In this document: positions 25,776-35,011 of the stretch, piece after piece
Layout: each line of letters opens with the position of its first letter
How positions within the stretch are numbered: position 1 is the stretch's first letter
Source of the DNA: Clostridia bacterium
Lineage (GTDB): Bacteria; Bacillota; Clostridia; Peptostreptococcales; Acidaminobacteraceae
Length of the DNA stretch: 64,000 nt
NCBI GenBank assembly: GCA_018399635.1
Contig: JAGYOH010000002.1
Location: 1 to 64,000 of the forward strand
Reading direction: 5' to 3'
Program-made: the position numbers and the translations under genes
The notes under the pieces: generated by a model
The model's database searches: none
What the model saw: the letters and a program-made list of their open reading frames with translations, nothing else
What the model was told of the DNA's origin: nothing

Positions 25776-26599
25776 CCCTTGAACACATCCGCCCCGAATC
25801 CCTCCACGACCTCCTCAAGGCCATGGACACCGCCGATTACACCCTCTTCGCCGGGGGAACGGATCTCATGATCCGGAAAAGACAGTGGCAGGGGGCCAGC
25901 CGGCGCTTCGAAGAACCCATCGCCTTCATCAACCAGCTCAAAGAACTCAGGGGCATCGAAGACCTGGGTGATCACTACCGGATCGGCGCCCTGACCACCC
26001 AGGAAGAGATGGCCACCTCCGGGATCCTGCCGGACTACCTGAGGGACCCCTACCACCAGATGGCCACCCTGGCCATCCGCAACATCGCCACGGTGGGAGG
26101 CAATATCATCAACGCCGCCAGCGTGGGGGACTCTCTTCCCCTGCTCATGGCCCTGGACGCCGAGGTGGTCCTCGAATCCCTCGCCGGCGAACGCACCCTT
26201 CCCGTGACGGAGCTGATCATCGACAAGTACCGGACCCGGAGAAAAAGCAACGAGATCCTCACCCGGGTGATGATTCCGAAGGAGGACTTCACCGGCTACT
26301 ACTACAAGAAGCTGGGACAGCGCAAGGCCTCCATCCTGTCGAAGCTCTCCATCATCCTCCTTTATCGCAAAAAGGAGACCCTGGAAGACCTCCGCATCGC
26401 CGTGGGAGCCGTCAACGACAAACCTGTCAGACTTCCCGCGGCCGAAAAGACCCTTCTGGCCACCGGGGACCTGGCCGGCTACCTGAAAAGCCTGTCGGAG
26501 GCCTTCGAGTCGGCGGATGACAAACGGTCCACCAAGGAATACCGGGAAACCGTGAGCCTGGCCCTCATCAAGCAAGAACTGGAAAAACTATTCTCATAG
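25772..26599 (+). CDS. Xanthine dehydrogenase-type FAD subunit (first set)
   Basis: This 275-residue flavin subunit of the CO-dehydrogenase-type FAD family binds FAD through AGGTDLMI and [18 protein letters not shown], and exchanges electrons with NAD(H) or another carrier. The C-terminal CODH_FAD_C domain occupies about 170-275. It is coupled to the 2Fe-2S gene by a 4-base overlap and completes the first hydroxylase. Confidence 0.92.
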   Translation: MTLEHIRPESLHDLLKAMDTADYTLFAGGTDLMIRKRQWQGASRRFEEPIAFINQLKELRGIEDLGDHYRIGALTTQEEMATSGILPDYLRDPYHQMATLAIRNIATVGGNIINAASVGDSLPLLMALDAEVVLESLAGERTLPVTELIIDKYRTRRKSNEILTRVMIPKEDFTGYYYKKLGQRKASILSKLSIILLYRKKETLEDLRIAVGAVNDKPVRLPAAEKTLLATGDLAGYLKSLSEAFESADDKRSTKEYRETVSLALIKQELEKLFS

Positions 26600-26612
26600 G
26601 AGGTACACCCAA

Positions 26613-27812
26613 GTGCATGCAAAGCAAGTGAAAACCCAGGCGGAAGCCATGAAAACCGACCTCTTCCGCTTTCTGAGGGACATGATCGCCATTCCCTCCA
26701 CCAGCATGAATGAAGCCGGAGTGGTGGAGCGGATCATCCAGGAAATGAAGGCCCTGGACTACGACGAGGTCAAGGTGGATCCCATGGGCAACGTCATGGG
26801 CCGCATCGGCAACGGCAAAAGGGTCATCGTCTTCGACGGCCATATCGACACCGTGGACGTGGGGGAAATCGGCAACTGGACCTTCGACCCCTTCGAGGGC
26901 AAGGAGGACGAGGCCTACATCTACGGCCGCGGTGCCAGCGACCAGGAGGGGGGCTTCGCCTCGGCGGTCTACGCCGGCGCCCTGATCAAGAAACTGGGCC
27001 TGCCCGGGGACTTCACCCTCTGGGTGGTGGGCAGCGTCCAGGAGGAGGACTGCGACGGTCTGTGCTGGCAGTACATTCTGGATGAAAAAATCCTCCAGCC
27101 TGATTTCGTCGTCTCCACCGAGCCCACCAGCCTCAATGTCTACCGCGGCCAGCGGGGCCGGATGGAAATCCGGGTCAATGTCAAGGGAGTCAGCTCCCAC
27201 GGCAGCGCGCCGGAGCGGGGGGACAACGCCATCTATAAAATGGCCCCCATCCTCATGGACCTGCAGGCACTCAACACCCGTCTCAAGGAGGACCCCTTCC
27301 TGGGCAAGGGCTCCCTCACGGTTTCAGAAATCTTCTATTCCTCCCCCTCACGGTGTGCCGTGGCCGACGGCTGCAGCATCTCCATCGACCGGCGCCTCAC
27401 CTTCGGCGAAACCGCCGACAGCGCCCTGGAGGAAATCAGGAATCTCGACGGGGTCAAGGCGGCCGGAGCCACGGTGGCCATGTACCGCTACAAGGGTCCC
27501 TCCTATACCGGTCTCGTCAAGGAAGTGGACGCCTACTTCCCCGCCTGGGCCATTCCCGAAGAGGACAAGGTCACCCGGACCCTGGTGGAGGCCTGCCGGC
27601 GGAACTTTGACAAGGAACCCTTTGTGGACAAATGGACCTTCTCCACCAACGGCGTCGCCACCATGGGCCTGCACCGGATTCCCACCATCGGCTTCGGCCC
27701 CGGTCGGGAGGAGGAAGCCCATGCCCCCAACGAAAAAATATTAAAACAGGAGCTGGTGGAAGCCGTCAAGGTCCTCGCCTTGGTCCCCAGTCTCTATGAA
27801 GGAGCGATATGA
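26613..27812 (+). CDS. ygeY: YgeY family metallohydrolase
   Basis: This 399-residue M20-type metallopeptidase belongs to the YgeY group that is linked to molybdenum hydroxylases and purine degradation. Metal ligands appear in [23 protein letters not shown] and [10 protein letters not shown], with a late AHAPNEKI histidine. Dimerisation domain about 190-310. In uric-acid clusters the enzyme is required, probably to hydrolyse a ring-opened ureido or amide intermediate; that role is drawn from the family, not from this sequence. GTG at 26613 follows GGAGG at 26599-26603. Confidence 0.9.
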   Translation: MHAKQVKTQAEAMKTDLFRFLRDMIAIPSTSMNEAGVVERIIQEMKALDYDEVKVDPMGNVMGRIGNGKRVIVFDGHIDTVDVGEIGNWTFDPFEGKEDEAYIYGRGASDQEGGFASAVYAGALIKKLGLPGDFTLWVVGSVQEEDCDGLCWQYILDEKILQPDFVVSTEPTSLNVYRGQRGRMEIRVNVKGVSSHGSAPERGDNAIYKMAPILMDLQALNTRLKEDPFLGKGSLTVSEIFYSSPSRCAVADGCSISIDRRLTFGETADSALEEIRNLDGVKAAGATVAMYRYKGPSYTGLVKEVDAYFPAWAIPEEDKVTRTLVEACRRNFDKEPFVDKWTFSTNGVATMGLHRIPTIGFGPGREEEAHAPNEKILKQELVEAVKVLALVPSLYEGAI

Positions 27813-27813
27813 C

Positions 27814-28779
27814 ATGCACGGAACCCTGAAAGGCAGGCACTTCATCACCCTGAGAGACTGGACCAAGGAAGAAATCAATCTGCTGCTGGATGTGTCAAAG
27901 GATCTCAAAAGAAAGCACTACATGGACATCACCACCAACTATCTTCCCAACAAGACCATTTTCCTCATGTTCTTCGAAGAATCCACCCGGACCCGCAATT
28001 CCATGGAGGCGGGAATCGCCCAGCTCGGCGGTCATGCCAACTTCCTGGACACCTCCACCATGCAGATCAGTCACGGCGAGGTGGCCAAGGACACCGGCGT
28101 CATTCTCTCCAGTTTCGGCCACGGCATCGCCTGCCGCAACTGTTTCTGGGGAATCGGCAACCAGTACATCACGGAGCTGGCCCGGCATTCCTCCCGGCCG
28201 GTGATGAATCTCCAGTGCGACCTCTACCACCCCATGCAGGGGGTGGCGGACCTCCTCACCATCCAGGAGCGCTTCCCCGGCGGCACTGAGAAGCTCAAGG
28301 TCTCCATCATCTGGGCCTTCGCCACCAGCCATAAAAAACCCATCAGCGTCCCCCTCACCCAGGCCCTCCTCTTCCCCAGGTACGGCATGGAGGTGACCCT
28401 GGCCCATCCCGAGGGCTTCGAGCTCCCGGACTGGGTCATCGAGGAAGCCCGGGAAAACGCCAGGAGGAACGGCGGCTCCTTCAGGGTCATCAGCGACATG
28501 GACGAGGCCTTCCGGGACGCCCATGTGGTGATTCCCAAGAACTGGGGCTCCTGGAGCGGCAAGAATCCCGACGTCAACCTCGAGGACTACCGGGACTGGA
28601 AGTGCACCGAGGAAAGAATGGCCCTGGCGGATCCCAACGTGATCTACATGCACGCCTTGCCGGCGGACCGGGGCAACGAGGTGGAGGATGCCGTCATCGA
28701 CGGGCCGCACTCCGTGGTTTATCAAGAAGCTGAAAATCGGATCCATACCGCCAAGGCGGTCATGGCCCTGACCTTATAA
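27814..28779 (+). CDS. ygeW: YgeW-type knotted carbamoyltransferase
   Basis: This 321-residue carbamoyltransferase has the carbamoyl-phosphate loop ESTRTRNSM, then VMNLQCDLYHPMQGVADL, TLAHPEGFELPD, GGSFRVISDMDEAF and MHALPAD, all matching E. coli YgeW position by position. It is about 75 residues shorter than E. coli YgeW, chiefly through a shorter second domain. A role in turning a carbamoyl intermediate and phosphate into carbamoyl phosphate, hence ATP, would suit purine fermentation, but no carbamate kinase is in the window. ATG at 27814 has GGAG at 27801; an in-frame ATG at 27796 lies in the previous gene without a ribosome site. Confidence 0.88.
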   Translation: MHGTLKGRHFITLRDWTKEEINLLLDVSKDLKRKHYMDITTNYLPNKTIFLMFFEESTRTRNSMEAGIAQLGGHANFLDTSTMQISHGEVAKDTGVILSSFGHGIACRNCFWGIGNQYITELARHSSRPVMNLQCDLYHPMQGVADLLTIQERFPGGTEKLKVSIIWAFATSHKKPISVPLTQALLFPRYGMEVTLAHPEGFELPDWVIEEARENARRNGGSFRVISDMDEAFRDAHVVIPKNWGSWSGKNPDVNLEDYRDWKCTEERMALADPNVIYMHALPADRGNEVEDAVIDGPHSVVYQEAENRIHTAKAVMALTL

Positions 28780-28792
28780 GGAGGAAGAACCC

Positions 28793-30193
28793 GTGAAAAA
28801 AGTACCCGTGATCGGCCCCACCTATGAAGAAATGCTCCACCCCTGGAAAATCGATCCTGAAATCAGAAAAAAAGCCCATGCCATGAAGGCGACGGACCAC
28901 CTCCATCCCCTGAACCTCTACAACATCACCTGGCGGGGCATCGACGACCAGGTCAAGTACTTCGTCCTCACCAGGGAATTCACCGGCGTCGACGCCAACA
29001 TCGTGGTCCTCTACGCCAAGGACATGCCCTCGGGCTCCCACAAGGTGGGCCCCACCTACGCCGTCCTCACGGAGATGACCGTGACCCACAAGGTCGACCC
29101 CCTGGTCCACCGCCTGGTCTGGCCCTCCACCGGCAACTACGGAGTGGGGGGGGCCTGGGTGAGCAACCGGATGAACTACGATTCCCTGGTCATCCTGCCG
29201 GAGGAGATGAGCACCGAGCGGTTCAACCTCATCGAAGAGTACGGCTCCAAGGTCATCGCCACCCCCGGCTGCGAATCCAACGTGAAGGAAATCTACGACA
29301 AGACCCATGAACTGAGAGCCCAGGACCCGGAACACATCCGGATCCTGAACCAGTTCGACTCCCTGGCCAACTACCGCTTCCACGAGTACGTCACCGGCTC
29401 CACCATGGTGGAGGTGGTGAAGGAAAACCAGATCGGCAACGGTGAAATCGCCGCAGTGGCCCTCACCGTGGGCAGCGCCGGCACCATCGCCGCCGGAGAC
29501 CGGGTCAAGAAGGTCTTCCCCCATGCGAAGATCGTCGCCGGGGAACCCATCCAGTGCCCCACCCTTTCCCTCAACGGCTACGGCGGCCACGACATCCAGG
29601 GCATCGGGGACAAGCACGTGACCTGGATCCACAACACCTACAACACCGACGGCGTGGTCCAGATCGACGACATGGACTGCAAGCGGATGCTCAAGGTCAT
29701 CACCACCGAGGAGGGCCAGGCCTACCTCAAGACCTTCATGGCCCCCGAGGCCGTGGACTTCATGAAGGACAAGCTGGGCATCTCCGGTGTCGCCAATATC
29801 ATCGCCGCCATCAAGACCGCCAAGTACTACGACCTGAAGGCCGGGGACAATGTCATGGTGGTGGCCACGGATGCCATCGACCGCTACCACTCCGTCATGG
29901 CCCAGCAGGAGCCCCTGGACTTTGAAACCGCCAAAGCCTATCACGAGCGGATCTTCCTCCATCAGGAACCCTCCTACTTCTTCGAGGGCGACCGGATGAA
30001 CCGGGCCCGGTGGCACAATCTCAAGTACTACACCTGGGTGGAACAGCAGGGCAAGACCGTGGAGGAGCTCAACGCCCAGAAGGACCCCGGCTACTGGGTG
30101 GCGGAAGCCGACAAGGTGGCCGAGTTCGATCAGCTGATCGAGGCCTACCGGGAAAAACACGCCCGGGAACTGAAAGAAATGATGGGATTATAA
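28793..30193 (+). CDS. Fold-type-II PLP enzyme, unassigned
   Basis: This 466-residue enzyme shows the tryptophan synthase beta/cysteine synthase fold. The PLP lysine is in PSGSHKVG, the phosphate-binding loop is STGNYGVG, and a serine/glycine-rich turn near TVGSAGTIAAGDRV contacts the cofactor. It is larger than diaminopropionate ammonia-lyase (about 400 residues), and does not match YgeX in the motifs I can recall. It sits where ygeX would be in a uric-acid cluster. A lyase that removes ammonia from a diamino acid intermediate is a reasonable hypothesis. GTG at 28793 follows AAGGAGG. Confidence 0.75.
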   Translation: MKKVPVIGPTYEEMLHPWKIDPEIRKKAHAMKATDHLHPLNLYNITWRGIDDQVKYFVLTREFTGVDANIVVLYAKDMPSGSHKVGPTYAVLTEMTVTHKVDPLVHRLVWPSTGNYGVGGAWVSNRMNYDSLVILPEEMSTERFNLIEEYGSKVIATPGCESNVKEIYDKTHELRAQDPEHIRILNQFDSLANYRFHEYVTGSTMVEVVKENQIGNGEIAAVALTVGSAGTIAAGDRVKKVFPHAKIVAGEPIQCPTLSLNGYGGHDIQGIGDKHVTWIHNTYNTDGVVQIDDMDCKRMLKVITTEEGQAYLKTFMAPEAVDFMKDKLGISGVANIIAAIKTAKYYDLKAGDNVMVVATDAIDRYHSVMAQQEPLDFETAKAYHERIFLHQEPSYFFEGDRMNRARWHNLKYYTWVEQQGKTVEELNAQKDPGYWVAEADKVAEFDQLIEAYREKHARELKEMMGL

Positions 30194-31485
30194 TGTTTGA
30201 TCGGGGATTCATCGGAGGAGACCTCTACCTCGAGGGCGCCTTCAAAGCCATGAACCTGTACACGGAAGAGGGGAAAATCGCCGCCATCAGCAGGGACCTG
30301 CTGCCCTGCCGTGAAACCGTGGATTGCCAGGGTCTCAAGGTCCTCCCCGGCTTTATCGATCCTCACGTCCATTTCGCCCTGTCCCTGGGGGAATTCACCT
30401 CCGCCGACGACTTCGAGTCCGGATCCATCGCCGGCGCCTACGGGGGGGTCACCACCTTCATCGATTTTCTGGACCCGGCCATGAGGGCCGGGGACTTCAA
30501 GGACCATTTCGCCCGCAGAAGGGCCCAGGCCCTCAAATCCCGGGTGGACTACAGCTTCCACACCACCCTGGGCCACTACGAGGGGGATCTTTCCCCCCTC
30601 ATCGAGGATTCCCTGGAGGCGGGTCTCACCAGCATCAAGATCTTCACCACCTATTCCGATTCCGGCAGGGACTGTCCCCCGCCGGTGATCGAAGCCTGCC
30701 TGAGGTCCCCCCTGACCATCCTCTCCCACACGGAAAAGGACGCCCTGGTGGACCCCCACTGGCAGGAGGTGGCCAGCTACGAAGCCTCGCGACCCGCGAG
30801 GAGCGAGACCGAGGAGGCCCTTCACCTGGCGGACCTGGTGAGGGCCACCGGCGGGACCCTCTACATGGTCCACACCTCCGCCGGATCCACGGTGGCGGCC
30901 CTGGCCGAAAACCATACCGATCTTCTGGGGAAGCATCTCTTTCTGGAAACCTGTCCCCAGTACCTTCACCTGGACACCGACGCCTTCAAGGGGGAATCGG
31001 GCCGCCTCTTTCTCCTGGCCCCGCCCCTGAGAAGTCCCGGGGAACAGGCCCTCCTCAGGTCCCTCTTCCGCCACATCGCCACCATCGGCACGGACCACTG
31101 TCCCTTCATGAAGGCTGAAAAACTGCGCTACCCCGAAGCCAGCCGGGTCCCCAAGGGCATCGGCGGCATCGAGTACGCCTTCCTCCTCCTTTACGACCTT
31201 TTCGGGGATGAAGTGATCCCCAGATTCACCGCCAACCCCGCCGCCATCTTTCATCTTGAAAACAAGGGCACCCTAGAAACCGGCAAGGACGCCGACCTCA
31301 ACCTCTTCGATCCCTCAGGGACGACCCTGGTGGAGGGCGGTCACTCCAGAAGCGACTACTCCCCCTACCAGGGCCGGACCCTGAAGGGCAGCCTCAGGGC
31401 CACCTATCTCAGGGGGGAGCCCCTGGTCAAGGAGGGAATCCTGTATCCCTCTCAAGGCCGCTTCATCAGGAGGCGATTGAAATGA
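30193..31485 (+). CDS. Hydantoinase/dihydropyrimidinase-family amidohydrolase
   Basis: This 430-residue cyclic-amide hydrolase (HyuA-like) opens hydantoin, dihydropyrimidine or similar rings. Metal-site motifs are FIDPHVHFA, SIKIFTTY (carboxylated lysine), LSHTEKD and GTDHCPF, matching a binuclear zinc site. It starts at ATG 30193, overlapping the previous stop by one base (TAATG); upstream in-frame codons belong to the PLP gene. In a purine operon it would open the imidazolone ring after the first reduction. The downstream amidohydrolase overlaps it by four bases. Confidence 0.87.
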   Translation: MFDRGFIGGDLYLEGAFKAMNLYTEEGKIAAISRDLLPCRETVDCQGLKVLPGFIDPHVHFALSLGEFTSADDFESGSIAGAYGGVTTFIDFLDPAMRAGDFKDHFARRRAQALKSRVDYSFHTTLGHYEGDLSPLIEDSLEAGLTSIKIFTTYSDSGRDCPPPVIEACLRSPLTILSHTEKDALVDPHWQEVASYEASRPARSETEEALHLADLVRATGGTLYMVHTSAGSTVAALAENHTDLLGKHLFLETCPQYLHLDTDAFKGESGRLFLLAPPLRSPGEQALLRSLFRHIATIGTDHCPFMKAEKLRYPEASRVPKGIGGIEYAFLLLYDLFGDEVIPRFTANPAAIFHLENKGTLETGKDADLNLFDPSGTTLVEGGHSRSDYSPYQGRTLKGSLRATYLRGEPLVKEGILYPSQGRFIRRRLK

Positions 31486-32732
31486 AAGCCCTCGTCAATG
31501 TCCGCATCTATGATTATGAAAACTACATCCCCGGGGGTTACATCCTCTTTGACCACCTGATCCGGGAGGTAGGGGCCATGGCGGATTTCAACCGCCGGGA
31601 CCTGCCCCTCATCGAGGGAAGCGGCCGCCTGGTCATCCCGGGCCTCATCAACTTCCACACCCACATCTATTCCATGCTGGTCCGGGGCTTCGACATGGGG
31701 GCCGCCCCGGTGACCTTTCAAGACATCCTCGATCAGATCTGGTGGAAACTCGACGCCAGTCTCACCCTCGAGGACCTCGAGGCCAGCGCCTACCTCTACG
31801 GGGTGGAGTCGATCAAGAACGGGGTCACCGCCCTCATCGACCACAATGCCTCGGGTCAGATCTCCGGCAGCCTCAGGGCCGTCGAAGGGGGCCTGGCACC
31901 GCTGAAAATCCGGTCCCTCCTCTGTTTTGAGACCAGCGACCGCTTCGACGTGGCCGCCGCCATCGCGGAAAACGACCGGGTCCACTTCGGCCTCCACGCC
32001 TCCATGTCCCTCAGCGACGAGACCCTGGCCAGAGTCCGGGACAATCTCAGGGGCCGTCCCCTCCACATCCACGTGGCGGAAAGCCTGGAGGACGTGACGG
32101 ACGCCCGGGAGAAACACCACAAATCACCGGTGGTGCGCCTCAGGGACCACGGCCTCCTCAACCCCGATTCCCTCCTGGTCCACTGCGTCCATATCGATGA
32201 GGAGGAAGCCGGAATCATCCGGGAGACCGGGGGAGTGGTGGCCCTGAATCCCACTTCCAACATGAACAACGCCGTGGGCACCTTCGACTACGGGCTCTTC
32301 AGCCGGCACCGCCTGCCCCTGGTGGTGGGCACCGACGGCCTGGGAGCCGACATCGCCGGGGCCTGGCAGAACCTCTTCTATGTGGCCAAGCAGTCCCTGG
32401 GGGATCCCGGCGGCATCACCCTGGCCACCCTGAGGCACCATATCATCGCATCCTACCGCTACTTCAACCGCCTCAAGGGCACCCGGCTGGGCCGGATCGC
32501 CCCCGACCATGACGCCGACTTCCTGCTCCTGGATTATCAGCCCCCCACCCCCATGAACCCCGACAATGCCATGGGCCACGTCTTCTACGGGGTCTTCGAG
32601 TCCCTGAGACCGGCCTGGGTCTTCATCGGCGGGGAGGCCCTGGTCAGGGACTACGACCTGAGAGTGGAAGCCAGGGACTACGGTCCCACCGTCGCAAAAC
32701 TGTGGCAAAGATTGGAGGAATCCCGTGAATAA
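31482..32732 (+). CDS. ssnA: SsnA-type amidohydrolase
   Basis: This 416-residue metal-dependent amidohydrolase (cytosine deaminase/chlorohydrolase superfamily) belongs with SsnA, the protein paired with YgeY and YgeW in molybdenum-hydroxylase clusters. Metal ligands are HTHIYSM, a later HCVHIDEEE and GTDGLGAD. Residues 1-60 form the beta-sandwich that closes the barrel. In uric-acid clusters it is needed for growth on purines, and deaminates or opens a purine-derived ring. Overlaps with neighbours are four and eight bases. Confidence 0.88.
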   Translation: MKALVNVRIYDYENYIPGGYILFDHLIREVGAMADFNRRDLPLIEGSGRLVIPGLINFHTHIYSMLVRGFDMGAAPVTFQDILDQIWWKLDASLTLEDLEASAYLYGVESIKNGVTALIDHNASGQISGSLRAVEGGLAPLKIRSLLCFETSDRFDVAAAIAENDRVHFGLHASMSLSDETLARVRDNLRGRPLHIHVAESLEDVTDAREKHHKSPVVRLRDHGLLNPDSLLVHCVHIDEEEAGIIRETGGVVALNPTSNMNNAVGTFDYGLFSRHRLPLVVGTDGLGADIAGAWQNLFYVAKQSLGDPGGITLATLRHHIIASYRYFNRLKGTRLGRIAPDHDADFLLLDYQPPTPMNPDNAMGHVFYGVFESLRPAWVFIGGEALVRDYDLRVEARDYGPTVAKLWQRLEESRE

Positions 32733-33798
32733 TTTAAGTGTGTCCCTTCTGGGTATCAACTTTGACAACCCCCTCATGCCGGCTTCCGGCCCCCTTGTAG
32801 GGACCCTGGACAATCTCAGATTCTTCAACGACTCAACAACCGGCGCCGTGGTGACCAAGACCATTTCCATCGAGGCCGCCAGGGTGGCCAAGCCCTGCAT
32901 CGTCGCCTCGAAGCACACGGTCTACAACACCGAGCTCTGGAGCGAAAAGCCCTACACGGCGTGGACCGAAGACATCCTGCCGGAGTTCATGAAGGAAAAG
33001 CGCAAGCCCCTCATCGTCAGCCTGGGCTACACCGCCGCGGATGCCGAAATCCTGGTGCCCGCCCTCACTGAATTCGCCGATTTTTTCGAAGTCAGCACCC
33101 ACTACGGCAAGGATGAACTCAGACCCCTGGTCTCCACCATCGTCCAGCACACCGACAAGCCCCTCTTCATCAAGCTGAGCCCCCATGTGGAGGATTACAT
33201 CGGCTTCATCTCTGAAGCGGTGAAATACGGGGCCAGGGGAGTGGTGGCGGTGAACTCCGTGGGTCCGGGCACCGTCATCGACCTCAAGCGCCGGGCCGTG
33301 ACCCTGGGTCTGGAGGGGGGAAAGTCCTGGATTTCCGGTCCCGCCATCAAACCCATCGCCCTCAACCGGGTCATGAACATCCGCAGGGCCTTCCCCGACC
33401 TGCCCCTCATCGCCACCGGCGGTGTGGCCAGCGCCGAGGATGTGTTGGAATTCATCCTGGCCGGCGCCGACCTGGTCCAGATGCTCTCCGCCGCCCTCAT
33501 CAACGGCCGCCGGGTCTACGACCAGATCATCGAGGACCTGCCCGGGGCCATGGCCAGATACGGCATCGAATCCATGGAATCCCTGAGGAAGACCCCCTTG
33601 AACCTGGAGCCCCAGGGTCAGGGAGGACACCCCGTCATCGACCACGACACCTGCACCCGCTGCATGATCTGCGTCAGGGTCTGTCCGGAACAGGCCCTTT
33701 CCCTCCGGGAGGTCATCACCTGCGATACCCACAAGTGCATGCGCTGCGGCCTGTGCCAGTCCCGATGTCCCGTATCCGCCATCGAGGGGGTGCTTTGA
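32725..33798 (+). CDS. Dihydroorotate/dihydropyrimidine dehydrogenase-like flavoprotein with two 4Fe-4S sites
   Basis: This 357-residue protein has an FMN TIM barrel like dihydroorotate dehydrogenase or the C-terminal part of dihydropyrimidine dehydrogenase (PreA). The opening INFDNPLMPASGPL, the lysine-bearing LFIKLSPHVEDY and the flavin-phosphate loop IATGGV are visible. The last ~65 residues hold two 4Fe-4S motifs, CTRCMICVRVCP and CMRCGLCQSRCP. It would deliver electrons for a ring reduction or take them from one. In other purine clusters a large FAD/iron-sulfur protein, YgfK, is found; this gene may do the job here, which is a hypothesis. Start GTG at 32725 after GGAGG. Confidence 0.82.
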   Translation: MNNLSVSLLGINFDNPLMPASGPLVGTLDNLRFFNDSTTGAVVTKTISIEAARVAKPCIVASKHTVYNTELWSEKPYTAWTEDILPEFMKEKRKPLIVSLGYTAADAEILVPALTEFADFFEVSTHYGKDELRPLVSTIVQHTDKPLFIKLSPHVEDYIGFISEAVKYGARGVVAVNSVGPGTVIDLKRRAVTLGLEGGKSWISGPAIKPIALNRVMNIRRAFPDLPLIATGGVASAEDVLEFILAGADLVQMLSAALINGRRVYDQIIEDLPGAMARYGIESMESLRKTPLNLEPQGQGGHPVIDHDTCTRCMICVRVCPEQALSLREVITCDTHKCMRCGLCQSRCPVSAIEGVL

Positions 33799-33799
33799 C

Positions 33800-35011
33800 A
33801 TGACCTACCATCTCAAGTGCGTCAACTGCCAGAAGACCTACGCCCCGGACCCCGACCGCTACACCTGTGACGCCTGCGGGGATCTCAAGGGAACCCTGGA
33901 GGTGGTCTATGACTACCACCGCCTCCACCTCAAGCGGGAGGACTTCTCCCCCTACGAGGGCCTCTTCCAGTTCAAGGATCTCCTGCCCGTAGGCTCCCAC
34001 ACCAGCATCGATGAAGCCATGGGGGGAACCCCCCTCCTCGAGTTCGAAGGGCTCCTCGGTCTGGACCGGGTCCTGATCAAACACGACGGGGTCGGCTTTT
34101 CCTCCTCCTTCAAGGACCGGGCCAGCATCATGGCCGTCAACAAGGCCCTTGAACTGGGCTACGACACGGTCTACTGCGCCTCCACCGGCAACGCCGCCTC
34201 GTCCCTGGCCCTGGCCGCGGCCCACACCCCCTTGAAGACGGTGATTTTCGTCCCCGCCACCATCCCCAAGGGAAAGCTGACCCAGCTTCTGGTGGCCGGC
34301 GCCCAGGTCCTCCCCATCAAGACCAGCTATGACGAGGTCTTCGATATCTCCCTGAAAATCGGCCGGGAAAAGGGCTGGTACTGCCGCAACTCCGCCATCA
34401 ACCCCTACCTGCTGGAGGGCAAGAAGACCGCCGCCTTCGAGATTCTGGTCCAGAACCACTACGAGGTCCCGGATTTCGTCTTCGTCAGCGTGGGCGACGG
34501 CACCATCGTCAGCGCCCTCATGAAGGGCTTCAGAGAGTTCCGGGATCTGGGCCTGGTGGACAAGCTGCCCCGGGTGGTGGGGGTCCAGGCTGAAGGGGCC
34601 GCCGCCGTCAAGCATGTCTTCGAGAGGGGCGAGCCCTTCGAGCCCGTCGCGGAGAAGGCCGACACCATCGCCGACAGCATTTCCGTCGGCAATCCCCGGG
34701 ATGTGGTCAAGGCCTGCACCTTCGCCAGGGCCCTGGGAGGCACTTTCATCACCGTCACCGATGAAGAAATCCTCAAGGCCATCACAGAAATGGCCGCCAC
34801 CACCGGGGTCTTCGCAGAACCCGCCGGGGCCACCGCCTACGCGGGACTCAAGACCATGGTCCAAGGCGGGGAGGTGGCACCCGACCAGCTGGCCTGCGTC
34901 GTGGTCACCGGCAACGGTCTCAAGGACATTGACGCCGTCAGATCCTCGACACCGGTCACCTTCTATGAAGTGGACCAGGTCTGCCAAATGATGAAGGGGG
35001 AAACCACATGA
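33800..35011 (+). CDS. Threonine synthase-like PLP enzyme
   Basis: This 403-residue fold-type-II PLP enzyme has an N-terminal zinc-ribbon (CVNCQ... CDACG, residues 8-30) as in many threonine synthases, the PLP lysine in FSSSFKDRAS, and the phosphate loop ASTGNAASSLA. Although it resembles ThrC, its place inside a purine operon between iron-sulfur and flavin subunits argues against simple threonine synthesis. A beta-elimination or ammonia-lyase step on a purine-derived amino acid is possible. It overlaps the next gene by four bases. Confidence 0.8.
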   Translation: MTYHLKCVNCQKTYAPDPDRYTCDACGDLKGTLEVVYDYHRLHLKREDFSPYEGLFQFKDLLPVGSHTSIDEAMGGTPLLEFEGLLGLDRVLIKHDGVGFSSSFKDRASIMAVNKALELGYDTVYCASTGNAASSLALAAAHTPLKTVIFVPATIPKGKLTQLLVAGAQVLPIKTSYDEVFDISLKIGREKGWYCRNSAINPYLLEGKKTAAFEILVQNHYEVPDFVFVSVGDGTIVSALMKGFREFRDLGLVDKLPRVVGVQAEGAAAVKHVFERGEPFEPVAEKADTIADSISVGNPRDVVKACTFARALGGTFITVTDEEILKAITEMAATTGVFAEPAGATAYAGLKTMVQGGEVAPDQLACVVVTGNGLKDIDAVRSSTPVTFYEVDQVCQMMKGETT

